This document shows positions 14,597 to 25,332 of a stretch of 40,871 bases of DNA, piece by piece. Under the pieces are notes generated by a model that made no database searches, had not been told where the DNA came from, and saw only the letters and a list, made by a program, of their open reading frames with translations. The DNA is taken from NCBI RefSeq assembly GCF_027587195.1, contig NZ_JAPDDP010000072.1, forward strand, positions 1-40,871, given 5' to 3'. The position numbers and the translations under genes were made by a program. Source of the DNA: Solirubrobacter phytolaccae. GTDB lineage: Bacteria; Actinomycetota; Thermoleophilia; Solirubrobacterales; Solirubrobacteraceae. Within the stretch, counting starts at the first letter, position 1, and every line of letters begins with the position of its first letter.

Positions 14597-15688
14597 ATGC
14601 TGAAGATCATCGTCCTCGAGGGCGACGAGACGGGCCAAGAGCTGCTCGAGCAGTCGGTCCGCGTCCTTGACGCCGAGCTGCTCGGGCTCGAGCTGGAGCT
14701 GGTCCGCTACGACCTGTCGCTCGAGAAGCGGCGCGAGACGAACAACGAGATCGTCCATGAGGCCGCCCGCGCGATGCGTGAAGCGGGCTTCGGCCTGAAG
14801 GCCGCGACGATCACGCCGGAGGGCCGCAACGACGTCGGCTCCCCCAACCGGATCCTCCGCGAGGAGGTCGACGGCAAGGTGATCGTGCGCACCGGGCGGC
14901 GGATTCCCGGCGTCGTCGGGCCCGTGTCGGGCGTCTACCACCCCATCTCCGTCGTGCGCATGGCCGTCGACGACGCCTATGGCGCCAAGCAGTGGCGCGA
15001 GGGCGAAGACGACGAAGAGTCCGCGTTCATGACGATGAAGATCTCGCGCTCGACCTGCCGCGCGGTCTCCGAGTACTCGTTCATGTTCGCCGAGCGGATC
15101 GGCGCGAAGGTCTACGGCGGGCCCAAGTGGACCGTCTCCCCGACCTACGACGGGCTCCTGAAGGAGGAGATGGACGCCGCGGCGGCCAAGTACCCGGACG
15201 TCGTCTACCAGCCGGTGCTGATCGACGCCCTGTACGCCGGCCTCATCTCGGGCGCCGCGGACTCACCGCTCGTGATCCCCGCGCTGAATCGAGACGGTGA
15301 CTGCTTGAGCGACCTCGTGATGCCGATGTTCGGCTCGATCGCGGGCGCCGAGTCGGTGCTCCTGGGCTTCGACGCCGACTACAACGTCGAGGTCGCGATG
15401 GCCGAGGCGCCGCACGGCACCGCGCCGTCGCTGTACGGCAAGAACCTCGCGAACCCGATGGCGATGCTGCTGGCCTGCGGCTCCGTGCTCTCCTACGCGG
15501 CCGCGAAGGGCCACGACGGCGCCGACCGCGCCTCGCGCGCCGTCTACGAGTCCGTGCTGGAGGCCACCGCCTCCGGGGTCAAGACGATCGACCTGGGCGG
15601 CCACGCGACGACGTCGGAGTTCACCGACGACGTGCTGGAGCGGATCAAGACCAAGATGGAGGTCTGGTCCTCGCTCGGCTCGAGGTGA
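14597..15688 (+). CDS. Isocitrate/isopropylmalate dehydrogenase family protein
   Basis: 363 residues. The fold is that of beta-decarboxylating dehydrogenases. The N-terminus reads LKIIVLEGDETGQELLEQ, with GDETG in place of the usual GDGIG. SPNRILREEVDGKVIVR is a substrate-binding region reminiscent of type II isocitrate dehydrogenases (SPNGTIRN...). GGPKWTVSPTYDGLL, NRDGDCLSDLVMPMFGSIAG (metal-binding Asp region) and EAPHGTAPSLYGKNLANPMA (nucleotide loop) follow. It is clearly different from the leuB at 36543-37568. It could be a small isocitrate dehydrogenase or act on another 2-hydroxy acid; I cannot choose. The YbjN-like gene follows 38 bp downstream. Confidence 0.85.
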   Translation: MLKIIVLEGDETGQELLEQSVRVLDAELLGLELELVRYDLSLEKRRETNNEIVHEAARAMREAGFGLKAATITPEGRNDVGSPNRILREEVDGKVIVRTGRRIPGVVGPVSGVYHPISVVRMAVDDAYGAKQWREGEDDEESAFMTMKISRSTCRAVSEYSFMFAERIGAKVYGGPKWTVSPTYDGLLKEEMDAAAAKYPDVVYQPVLIDALYAGLISGAADSPLVIPALNRDGDCLSDLVMPMFGSIAGAESVLLGFDADYNVEVAMAEAPHGTAPSLYGKNLANPMAMLLACGSVLSYAAAKGHDGADRASRAVYESVLEATASGVKTIDLGGHATTSEFTDDVLERIKTKMEVWSSLGSR

Positions 15689-15726
15689 CGTCTTCCCACC
15701 CGCTCCATCCGGCATGATTGGGGCGG

Positions 15727-16182
15727 GTGGACGTCGAGGCGAGCATCGAGCAGGTGGCGGGGATCCTCGTGCGCGAGGGACTCCGCTACCACGTGTCCGG
15801 CGACGGGCGCACCTACCGGCTGCGGTTCGACTCCGCCGCCGTCTTCATCGACTTCCGTGAGTGGCAGGACGACTCCGTCGTCATCATCGTCCACTCCCCG
15901 ATCCTCCAGGACATCGATCCCGGCAGCCCGGGCGCGGCGCAGGCCCTGAACCTGCTCAACGACCTCAACCGGAGCTTCTTCTTCGTGAAGTTCACGTTCC
16001 GGGACGGCGTGCTGATCGCCCGCTACGACCTCCTCGGCGAGTCGCTCCAGACGGGCGAGCTGGTCAACGCGGTCTACGAGATCGCGGGCGCTGCCGACCG
16101 CCTGGACGACGAGCTCGCGGGCGCTCTCGGCGGCAAGCCGTACGAGGCCAAGCTCAACGAGTGGTCCCAGAACGGCGACTGA
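15727..16182 (+). CDS. YbjN-like domain protein
   Basis: About 151 residues from GTG 15727; a TTG at 15718 is an alternative start. The protein matches the YbjN/type III secretion chaperone-like fold group. It begins with a short helix (ASIEQVAGILVREGLRY), then strands (RTYRLRFDSAAVFIDF, DDSVVIIVHSPIL). LNLLNDLNRSFFFVKFTFRDGVLIARYDL is the family core, and ELVNAVYEIAGAADRLDDELAGALGG the C-terminal helix. Such proteins are common in actinobacteria; the biochemical role is not established. CATGAT at 15713-15718 is a possible -10 box 8 nt before the GTG. Co-transcription with the upstream dehydrogenase is also possible. Confidence 0.8.
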   Translation: MDVEASIEQVAGILVREGLRYHVSGDGRTYRLRFDSAAVFIDFREWQDDSVVIIVHSPILQDIDPGSPGAAQALNLLNDLNRSFFFVKFTFRDGVLIARYDLLGESLQTGELVNAVYEIAGAADRLDDELAGALGGKPYEAKLNEWSQNGD

Positions 16183-16191
16183 AATCGCCGT

Positions 16192-16209
16192 CTGCAAGAT
16201 CGCTTGCAG
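16192..16209 (+). terminator. Small hairpin after the YbjN-like gene
   Basis: CTGCAAG-ATCG-CTTGCAG is a perfect 7-bp stem 10 nt after the stop codon. There is no T-tract, so it may be a Rho-type 3' end structure or only an mRNA-stabilising stem. Confidence 0.35.
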
Positions 16210-16318
16210 CATGGGAACCTCTGTTCGGCTCTAGACCGCGGAATCCGCATTTTCCGGGATGACCATCCCGCACGTTGGGCTTTTTTCCGTCCGACCGGAT
16301 CCGTAGCCTTGCGAACAC

Positions 16319-16591
16319 ATGTTCCCTTCGATGACCGAACAGCGCGCGAACAAGCGCTCGCTCCGAGCACTGGTGCGCGGGGCCATGGATACGGCCCTGG
16401 AGCTCGTCACGCTGGGCGAGGCCAATACGTCGGCAAAGACCACGCCGCCGTCCGCCCCCACCGTCGTGCACCCGCATCGCCGCACGCTGGATCATCGTCG
16501 TAACCGCCGGAAGCGCCAAGGCATGGTGCCGCCCCGGCCACAGGTGTGCACGTCACCGGTTCATCGCCCGGTGGCTGAACGCAGCGCCTGA
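16319..16591 (+). CDS. Small basic protein, function unknown
   Basis: 90 residues from ATG 16319; 86 if the in-frame ATG at 16331 is used. The N-terminal half (TEQRANKRSLRALVRGAMDT, then ALELVTLGEAN) can form an amphipathic helix. The C-terminal half is rich in Arg, Pro and His (HPHRRTLDHRRNRRKRQG). Most third positions are G/C, which supports coding. TAGCCT at 16304-16309 is 9 nt upstream of the ATG, as in other leaderless-looking genes here. No family is recognised; nucleic-acid binding is possible from the charge but not shown. Confidence 0.45.
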   Translation: MFPSMTEQRANKRSLRALVRGAMDTALELVTLGEANTSAKTTPPSAPTVVHPHRRTLDHRRNRRKRQGMVPPRPQVCTSPVHRPVAERSA

Positions 16592-16692
16592 CACCTCCGC
16601 GCCCGCCGGCGATCTGGTCTGGGAGGACTGATCGTTCCGGCCGGGCCGCGGATGGAACATTCCGTGTCCCCAAAGAAATTTGCGAAAAGGGC

Positions 16693-16720
16693 TAAAGGTC
16701 TCGGGGAGACCTGCCGATAG
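16693..16720 (+). promoter_or_regulatory. FliA (sigma28)-like promoter motif, copy 2
   Basis: TAAA (16693-16696) and GCCGATAG (16713-16720) with a 16-nt spacer. The spacer holds the perfect inverted repeat AGGTCTC-GGG-GAGACCT (16696-16712). The flanks AGGGCTAAAGGT and CCTGCCGATA are the same as in the motif at 7443-7471. A transcript from here would start near 16727 and read the small ORF at 16798. Promoter function is inferred from consensus and repetition. Confidence 0.55.
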
Positions 16721-16797
16721 AAGGGGTAACGCGGGTGACGGGCGGGCTTTGCCGATCCTTTGCCGAGCCTTTTCTCGTGCTGCCGAAGATGCGCGGC

Positions 16798-16890
16798 ATG
16801 AAGAACATCAAGATCGTCCTCACCGCTGCAGTCCTCACCGTCCCGGTGCTCCTCCCGACCATCGCCGAGGCCCGCGCCACCTGGACCTAG
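16798..16890 (+). CDS. 30-residue signal-peptide-like small ORF
   Basis: ATG 16798 to TAG 16890; an in-frame ATG at 16789 would add three residues. The peptide starts with MKNIKIVLTAAVLTVPVLLP (basic start, hydrophobic core) and ends with an AEA/ARA signal-peptidase-like site followed by only three to five residues (ending TWT). It would thus be a secretion signal with almost no mature part, or a small membrane peptide. A FliA-like promoter lies about 78 nt upstream and a strong terminator begins 17 nt downstream, so the unit is complete on its own. The ribosome binding site is weak (GAAG). No family is recognised. Confidence 0.5.
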   Translation: MKNIKIVLTAAVLTVPVLLPTIAEARATWT

Positions 16891-16907
16891 TCCGAAACGG
16901 GCACGCA

Positions 16908-16944
16908 ACGCAGAGAAGGCCGCCCGATGGGCGGCCTTCTGCGT
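16908..16944. terminator. Strong Rho-independent terminator after the small peptide ORF
   Basis: ACGCAG and CTGCGT form the base, and AAGGCCGCCC and GGGCGGCCTT the upper stem, around the loop GAT with a 2-nt bulge. TTTAAG follows on the plus side. It ends the small peptide unit; it may also serve the convergent beta-helix gene, whose stop is at 16965. Confidence 0.8.
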
Positions 16945-16964
16945 TTAAGCGCGCTGCGCGACGG

Positions 16965-18731
16965 CTACGGGTTCAGCGTCGACAGCGTGTAGGTCAGCGT
17001 CTTGGTGTAGGTGCCGGTGCGGAGCGCGTCGGTCTTGGTGATCGGCTGCTTGAACTCGACCGTCACCTTGTCGCTGGTGACGGGCGCGCCGTACGTGAGC
17101 AGCGTGAGCGCGGCGCCGGAGACCGTGCCGAACGGGCTGCCGGTGTTCGCGGCGTTGGTCGCGCGGGCGCTGAGCGGCTGCGGGAGCGTGAACGCCCCGT
17201 TCACCAGGTGCCCGGGCGCCGTCGGGCTCGGGTCGACCACGGTGAGGGTCGCGTCGCCGGCCGTGGAGGTCACGGTGGCCTCGGTGGTGGCCGTGTAGTC
17301 CTTGTCGATGCCCGGCGTGAAGGCGCCGAACGTCGGCGGCGTGCCGAGGGTGAGCGCGAGCGTCGCCGGCACGGTGCCGGTGACCGGCGCGGTCGTGGAG
17401 GTCGTGACCACGGGCACGTCGAGCTCGGTCGAGACGATGCTCGTCTGGCCGGAGGAGTCCGTGATCGTCGCGGTCAGCACGACGCGCTTGCCGATGTCCC
17501 CGTACGCGGGCCGGTACTCGAACTCGTACGGCACGGTGCTCTTGCTCGCGACCGGCACGCCGTTCGCGCTCAACGCGACCGACTTCACGCCGAAGTCGTC
17601 GGCGGCGACCACGACCGGGTAGATCGTCTCGTCCCAGGCCACCTTGGTCGGGCCGTACGGGTCCACGATCGCGCCGGTCGGCGGGGCGTCGACGGTGACC
17701 GCGGGCACGCTGAGCGGCGCGGGCGCCTCCGACAGCGTCGTGCCGAGCTCGACCGGGCCGGTCGTCGTGGACGTCCCCCAGAAGTTCCCGCCCACGAGCG
17801 CGGCGGTGCTGCCCGTGTTCGTCAAGCCGCCGAGCAGGCTCGAGCCGGTTGCGCTGAACGCGCGCACGACCGGGTTGCTCGGGTCAGGGCCGGTCTCGGC
17901 GTCGGTGAGGACGACCTGGCCGGTGATCTCGCTGCCGCTGATCGTGCCGCGCTGGCCGTACGTGTAGCCGACCGAGCCCGCGATCCGCGAGCCGACGACG
18001 TTGCCGTAGGCCTTGATGCCGGAGCGCGTCGTGGTCGTGGCCGCGCCGTCGGCGCCGCGGGCGTCGTCGAACAACACGGTGCCGTTGACGAGGCTCTTCT
18101 CGATCGTGACCTCGCGGCGGATGCCGGCTTCGGCGCCCTGCAGCGAGTTGGTCATCACCAGGCCGTAGCTGTACGGCCCGCCGTCGGACTTGATCGTGCC
18201 GATGCGGCTGTTGGCGATGCGCCCGCTCGTGTTGAAGAACGCGACCGCGGCCTCGGCGTAGGCGTCCGGCGACTCGATCGTTACGCCGGAGAGATCCAGG
18301 AAGTTCTCGTTGTCGTCGGACGAGCCGCCGGACTGGCGCGAGATCGTGACGACGTTGCCGCCGCCGTCGCGCAGGTACGGGGCGGTGCCGGCGAGCGAGG
18401 CCCCGAGCGCCGCGGCGGGCCGGATCGTCACCTTGTTCGCCCCGGCGCCCTTGATCGTCAGCGGCTTCGTGATCGTGAGGCCGTTGCGAGAGCCCGTCTG
18501 GCTCGGCGAGTTGTTGCCCGAAGCCGGCACGGACTGCTCGTAGTAGGTGCCGGCGCAGATCACGACGGTGTCCCACGGCGCCGCCTGATTGACCGCCGAC
18601 TGGATCGAGGTGAAGGCGGCGTTCGGGCAATCGGCCTTGTCGTCGTCGACCGTCCAGGTCGACGCGTAGGCGCTGGTCGGGGCGAGCGCCGCGATGATCG
18701 CGGCGGCCACCACGGCAGAGACTCGGTTCAT
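16965..18731 (-). CDS. Secreted right-handed beta-helix protein with Ig-like and C-terminal shared domain
   Basis: 588 residues. The signal peptide is MNRVSAVVAAAIIAALAPTS followed by AYAS, cleaved near residue 24. The CP-N-AFTSIQSAVNQAAPWDTVVICAGTYYE pattern (residues about 34-66) opens a pectin-lyase-like parallel beta-helix that runs to about residue 330 (LTIKGAGANKVTIRP, LDLSGVTIES, IANSRIGTIKSDGG, ISGSEITGQVVL). A bacterial Ig-like segment follows (VDAPPTGAIVDPYGPTKV ... FEYRPAYGDIGKRVVLTATI). The last ~140 residues are the same domain type as the C-terminus of the GH106 protein. No catalytic lyase residues are recognised. It is probably a surface or secreted carbohydrate-binding or structural protein. 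Confidence 0.8.
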   Translation of the reverse strand: MNRVSAVVAAAIIAALAPTSAYASTWTVDDDKADCPNAAFTSIQSAVNQAAPWDTVVICAGTYYEQSVPASGNNSPSQTGSRNGLTITKPLTIKGAGANKVTIRPAAALGASLAGTAPYLRDGGGNVVTISRQSGGSSDDNENFLDLSGVTIESPDAYAEAAVAFFNTSGRIANSRIGTIKSDGGPYSYGLVMTNSLQGAEAGIRREVTIEKSLVNGTVLFDDARGADGAATTTTRSGIKAYGNVVGSRIAGSVGYTYGQRGTISGSEITGQVVLTDAETGPDPSNPVVRAFSATGSSLLGGLTNTGSTAALVGGNFWGTSTTTGPVELGTTLSEAPAPLSVPAVTVDAPPTGAIVDPYGPTKVAWDETIYPVVVAADDFGVKSVALSANGVPVASKSTVPYEFEYRPAYGDIGKRVVLTATITDSSGQTSIVSTELDVPVVTTSTTAPVTGTVPATLALTLGTPPTFGAFTPGIDKDYTATTEATVTSTAGDATLTVVDPSPTAPGHLVNGAFTLPQPLSARATNAANTGSPFGTVSGAALTLLTYGAPVTSDKVTVEFKQPITKTDALRTGTYTKTLTYTLSTLNP

Positions 18732-18965
18732 GTGAACAGTGGGACCTTTGTCGTGAGGGAGTTGGCCGCGCAGCCGTCAGTGGCGCGCAGATGCAGCGGC
18801 CGCAATCTACGTGGACCACCGGGCCGGTTGTTATGTGAAATCGGTCGGTCGTTGCCTGGTCACCTTTCTACCGATGGTCCACACACTGACACCCGGGCTG
18901 GAACGTACGATCTCGCCGCTTCGCCGCGTACGGCACGTCGTTGTCGTGCGAGCACGGATGCACTC
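18732..18965. promoter_or_regulatory. Divergent control region between beta-helix and hydrolase genes
   Basis: These 234 bp hold no gene. Toward the hydrolase, TACGAT (18906-18911) is a possible -10 box, but CTGACA (18886-18891) lies only 14 nt before it. Toward the beta-helix gene no good pair of boxes was found. The two secreted-protein genes may be controlled together, but no clear operator is visible. Confidence 0.3.
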
Positions 18966-21374
18966 ATGAATCGACCGCACGGAGAACTGGTGACCCCTGC
19001 CCTGAAGGCCCTCGCGCTTGCGCTCTTCTTGGCGGTGCTCGCGCCGGCGACATCGCTGGCCGCACCGCCCGACCCCATGGATCGCGGCCCGTATACGCCC
19101 GTGACGCTCGACCCGCTGAAGATCGGCACCGTCGATCTGCAGGAGCCGAACGCCGCCGGTGGTGGCCTCACGGGCGGCGCGGCCGCGGCGACCGTGCAGC
19201 TGCGCGGCTCGATCTACTACCCGGGCAACCGCGCGACGGGCTCGCCGGTCATCGTGCTCGTGCACGGCAACCACTCGAGCTGCGACAGCGGCTCGGCACC
19301 GAACTGCACCGCGTTCAAGCGCAACGACCGCGGCTACGCGTACCTGGGTGAGAACCTCGCGAGCTGGGGCTACACGGTCGCGTCGATCGACCAGGACCAG
19401 CTCATGTACTACCAGGACGGCACCGCGCGCGGCATGCACCAGCGCCGGATCATCATCGCCGCCATGCTCGACAAGCTGTGGGACGCGAACACCGCGCCGA
19501 TCCCCGCCGGCGACAACGCCAACATCGGCGGCGCGCTGGTCGGCAAGCTCGACTTCTCGCGCGTGGGCCTGATGGGTCACTCCCGCGGCGGCGACGCGGT
19601 CTCCAGCTTCATCGACTACAACCGCACGCGCCCCGCGCCGGGCCGCAAGTACAACCTGCGCGGCGTGATCGCGCTCGCGCCGGTCGACTATGAGCGCCGT
19701 GCGCCGTACGGCGTGCCGTTTATGACGATGTTCGGCTATTGCGAGGGCGACGTGACGAACCTGCAGGGCGCGCGTCTGTTCGAGCGCAGCCAGTACATCG
19801 TCGACGGCGACCCGTTCCCGCGCATCCAGGTGTCGATGCTCGGCGTCAACCACAACTGGTTCAACTCGGTCTGGTTCGCCGACGGCGACGACGCGACCGG
19901 CACCGACACCGCCTGTGGCACGTCGCAGCCGAACAACATCCGCTTGAGCGGCGGCACCTACAACGCGCAGACGCGCGGCTCCGGCGATCCGGCGCTGATG
20001 GGTGACCAGGAGAAGGCCGGCCTGGCGCTCATGAGCTCGTTCTTCCGCCGCTACGTCGGCGGCGACGCAGCCTTCGACCCGTACATGACGGGTGAGCTCG
20101 GCGAGGACGGCGTCTCGCCCCAGATCCCGGTCACGGCCTGCCCGACGTCGACGGCCGGCACGCGGATCCCGTGCGTCGAGCGCAACCTGGTCAGCTACTT
20201 CGCCGAGCCCGCCGCCCGCCGCGACGTGCTCCGGCCGGAGACGGACAACCCGCTCACCGTCAGCGCGCTCGGCACCGCCATCACCGGCAGCGGGTTCGCG
20301 AACCCGTACATCGCGAGCGGCGGCGTGAGCCCCCTGCCCGCGACGACCGCGGGCGGCTTCGACTGGTGCAACCCGGAGCCGATCTACTTCACGCCTTCCT
20401 CGCTCGGCTTCAGCGGCCTCCCGACCGCGACGAAGGGCTGCCCGCTGCCCGCCGCGAGCGCGCTCGGCGGCCAGAGCGGCACGCGTGAGAACGCCCCGGT
20501 CAACCACTCCTACGGCATGCAGCTCGCGCTGGCGTGGGAGCAGAAGGCCTCGATCAGCACCCGGGTTCCGGCGGCATCGGGCGACGTCACCGGCTTCAAG
20601 ACGCTCACCATGGGCGCGGGGGTCAACTTCTTCGACCCGCGCAACCCGCCCCGCTCCGGGGACGCGATCTGGAACCCGACGCTGACGACCCAGGACTTCG
20701 AGATCGTCCTCGTCGACAAGGCCGGCACGAGGGGCACCGTCTCGGCCGGCTCGCCGCGTTACGGCAACGCGCTGCACCAGACCACGGGCTCCACCACCGC
20801 CCGCACGCACATCGTGCTCAACGCGATCCGCGTGCCGCTGGGCGACTTCAAGGCCCAGGGCGTCGATCTCACGAGCATCCGCAAGGTCGAGCTGATCTTC
20901 GGCGAGAACGGCAAGCCGCCGACGGGTTCGATCCAGCTGTCTGACGTGCGCTTCCAGGAAGCGGTCGGGGGCTCGGCCGTCTACACCGACAAGCTCGCTG
21001 ACGTGCCGCCGACGACCGCTCCGGTCCCGGCGCCGGAGGCCAAGACCGTCGTCACCGCCGCGGCGCCGGCCGCCACCGTCCTCGAGACGGGTGCCGCGAC
21101 GACCGTTGCGCCCGCGACCGAAGCGACGAAGGCAGCGACCTGCGCGGTCACGCTGACCTCGGCGAAGGTCAAGGCGCGCATCCTCGCGCTCAAGGGCGCC
21201 ACGGGCTGCGGGTCCTCGCTCCGGGTCACGATCGCGCGCGTCGGCAAGGCCAGCACGAGCAAGGCCGTGCGCGCCACGGTGAAGGGCCAGCGCTGGACGG
21301 CGAGCGCGAAGCTCGCCGCCGGCCGCTACAAGGTCACCGTGGCTGGGGCGAGCAAGCTCGTGACCGTGCGGTAG
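18966..21374 (+). CDS. Large secreted alpha/beta hydrolase
   Basis: 802 residues. The signal peptide covers about residues 1-33 (LKALALALFLAVLAPATSLA, cleavage after AxA-like LAA). The hydrolase core has VIVLVHGNHSSCDSG (oxyanion region), GYTVASIDQDQLMYY and the nucleophile elbow VGLMGHSRGGDAVSSF. ALAPVDYERRAPYGVPFMTMFGYCEGDV and GVNHNWFN probably supply the acid and His. After about residue 420 the sequence is beta-rich, with a region resembling a carbohydrate-binding or sugar-esterase accessory domain. The C-terminal ~75 residues form a Lys/Ala-rich beta domain (SSLRVTIARVGKAST). Substrate is unknown; an extracellular esterase, lipase or polymer hydrolase is possible. It is divergent from the beta-helix gene. 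Confidence 0.82.
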   Translation: MNRPHGELVTPALKALALALFLAVLAPATSLAAPPDPMDRGPYTPVTLDPLKIGTVDLQEPNAAGGGLTGGAAAATVQLRGSIYYPGNRATGSPVIVLVHGNHSSCDSGSAPNCTAFKRNDRGYAYLGENLASWGYTVASIDQDQLMYYQDGTARGMHQRRIIIAAMLDKLWDANTAPIPAGDNANIGGALVGKLDFSRVGLMGHSRGGDAVSSFIDYNRTRPAPGRKYNLRGVIALAPVDYERRAPYGVPFMTMFGYCEGDVTNLQGARLFERSQYIVDGDPFPRIQVSMLGVNHNWFNSVWFADGDDATGTDTACGTSQPNNIRLSGGTYNAQTRGSGDPALMGDQEKAGLALMSSFFRRYVGGDAAFDPYMTGELGEDGVSPQIPVTACPTSTAGTRIPCVERNLVSYFAEPAARRDVLRPETDNPLTVSALGTAITGSGFANPYIASGGVSPLPATTAGGFDWCNPEPIYFTPSSLGFSGLPTATKGCPLPAASALGGQSGTRENAPVNHSYGMQLALAWEQKASISTRVPAASGDVTGFKTLTMGAGVNFFDPRNPPRSGDAIWNPTLTTQDFEIVLVDKAGTRGTVSAGSPRYGNALHQTTGSTTARTHIVLNAIRVPLGDFKAQGVDLTSIRKVELIFGENGKPPTGSIQLSDVRFQEAVGGSAVYTDKLADVPPTTAPVPAPEAKTVVTAAAPAATVLETGAATTVAPATEATKAATCAVTLTSAKVKARILALKGATGCGSSLRVTIARVGKASTSKAVRATVKGQRWTASAKLAAGRYKVTVAGASKLVTVR

Positions 21375-21402
21375 CCCTGCGGCACATACTGCGGTCCTAA
21401 TG

Positions 21403-21428
21403 AAGGGGCGGCCATCTGGCCGCCCCTT
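21403..21428. terminator. Rho-independent terminator between convergent hydrolase and GNAT genes
   Basis: AAGGGGCGGCCA-TC-TGGCCGCCCCTT is a perfect 12-bp stem with a 2-nt nominal loop. CGTCGTTTAA follows on the plus side and A-rich sequence lies on the other side. It lies between the stops at 21374 and 21435, so it can serve both genes. Confidence 0.8.
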
Positions 21429-21434
21429 CGTCGT

Positions 21435-21962
21435 TTAACGGCGGCGCTGCTCGTAGATGACGAGCTCGCCGGGCCCCTCCGGGTCTGGGGCACGCTCCGC
21501 GGGCGTCATCCCCAGCCGCTCAGCGACGGCGATCGACGCCACGTTGCCCGGGTCGATCACAGCGATGACCCGACGGACGGCGAGGTGCTCGAGCGCCGCG
21601 TCCACGGCCGCACGCCCGGCCTCGGTCGCATAGCCCTTCCCCCAGGCCGACGGATGCAGTCGCCAGCCGACCTCGACCTCGTGCACGTAAGCCGGGAAGT
21701 AGATCGGATGGCCGACGCCGACGAACCCGACGAGCGTTCCGGCAGCCTCAACCGCCCAGAAGCCGAAGCCGAACTGGTCCCAGTGTTGGGCGAACCGCTC
21801 GGACTGCTCGCGGGACGCCGCTTCGCTGTACGGGACGCCGGCATTGAGGAAGGTCATGACCTCGGGCTCGGCGTTCACGGCCGTCAGCGCCGCCGTGTGG
21901 GCCAGCGCATCCCAACGGTGCAGGACCAAACGCTGCGTGATGACTCGCGCGGGATAGGCCAT
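21435..21962 (-). CDS. GNAT N-acetyltransferase (RimJ/RimL-like)
   Basis: 175 residues. TQRLVLHRWDALAHTAALTA is the typical RimJ/RimL-type N-terminus, GTLVGFVGVGHP forms the central strand, and VEVGWRLHPSAWGKGYATEAGRAAVDAALEHL holds the acetyl-CoA-binding segment (GKGYATEA). VIAVIDPGNVASIAVAERLGM is motif B. Such enzymes acetylate protein N-termini or small amines; the substrate is unknown. The ATG lies only 10 nt after the rRNA operon terminator stem (21973-21996), on the same strand, and no separate promoter is obvious. Expression by read-through from the rRNA operon is therefore possible. Confidence 0.88.
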   Translation of the reverse strand: MAYPARVITQRLVLHRWDALAHTAALTAVNAEPEVMTFLNAGVPYSEAASREQSERFAQHWDQFGFGFWAVEAAGTLVGFVGVGHPIYFPAYVHEVEVGWRLHPSAWGKGYATEAGRAAVDAALEHLAVRRVIAVIDPGNVASIAVAERLGMTPAERAPDPEGPGELVIYEQRRR

Positions 21963-21972
21963 AGAACGACAA

Positions 21973-21996
21973 AGAGCCGCCTCAAAGGGCGGCTCT
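21973..21996 (-). terminator. Terminator of the rRNA operon
   Basis: Read on the minus strand, AGAGCCGCC-CTTTGA-GGCGGCTCT is a perfect 9-bp stem followed by TTGTCGTTCT. It lies about 20 nt after the 5S gene and directly before the GNAT start codon. Confidence 0.8.
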
Positions 21997-22016
21997 AGCG
22001 TACTGCTTATTTAAGA

Positions 22017-22131
22017 ACTGGCGGCGACCTACTCTCCCAGGCCCTTTCAGGCCAAGTACCATCGGCGCTACGGGGCTTGACTGCTCTGTTCGGAATGGGA
22101 AGAGGTATTTCCCCCGCGCAATGGCCACCAG
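22017..22131 (-). rRNA. rrf: 5S ribosomal RNA
   Basis: The minus strand begins CTGGTGGCCATTGCGCGGGG and contains the conserved CCCATTCCGAACAGAGCAG segment (loop B/C), GTAGCGCCGATGGTA and GGGAGAGTAGGTCGCCGCCAG. The ends pair with each other. About 115 nt. Boundaries are estimated to within a few nt. Confidence 0.95.
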
Positions 22132-22169
22132 AAATTTGTCAAGACCTCGCCTCAAGCGGGCCTTCAAAG

Positions 22170-22189
22170 CTGCACAATCCTGCCAACGA
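22170..22189 (-). other. 23S processing stem, 3' arm
   Basis: The 20-nt segment pairs with 25262-25281 in the 16S-23S spacer with one mismatch, bringing both ends of the 23S precursor together as an RNase III-type processing stem. The pairing is seen; the processing role follows from known rRNA operons. Confidence 0.7.
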
Positions 22190-22211
22190 CGGGCATCACG
22201 GAAAATATATC

Positions 22212-25195
<2,984 letters not shown>

Positions 25196-25261
25196 GGTGA
25201 TCCGCAATTACTTGCGTAATTGCAGGTGATACCCGTTCACACCGCCGTTGAAGGCGGTGTT

Positions 25262-25281
25262 TCGTTGGCATGATTGTGCAG
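25262..25281 (-). other. 23S processing stem, 5' arm
   Basis: On the minus strand CTGCACAATCATGCCAACGA pairs with the segment after the 23S gene (22170-22189) with one mismatch. It is preceded by CTTGAAAA, resembling the boxA/leader element before the 16S. Confidence 0.7.
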
Positions 25282-25332
25282 TTTTCAAGGTCCGCTTCGA
25301 GGCGTCGCCCGGATTGGGCAAGACGGTCTCTC

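Noticed and set aside
16680-18965. Upstream extension of the hydrolase frame to 1564 codons
   Set aside because: The extension runs antisense through the beta-helix gene and is Arg-rich; the signal peptide after ATG 18966 marks the true start.
18831-20810. 659-codon minus frame opposite to the alpha/beta hydrolase
   Set aside because: Composition dominated by Arg/Ala/Val repeats, no recognisable motif; the plus frame has the GHSRGG elbow and signal peptide.
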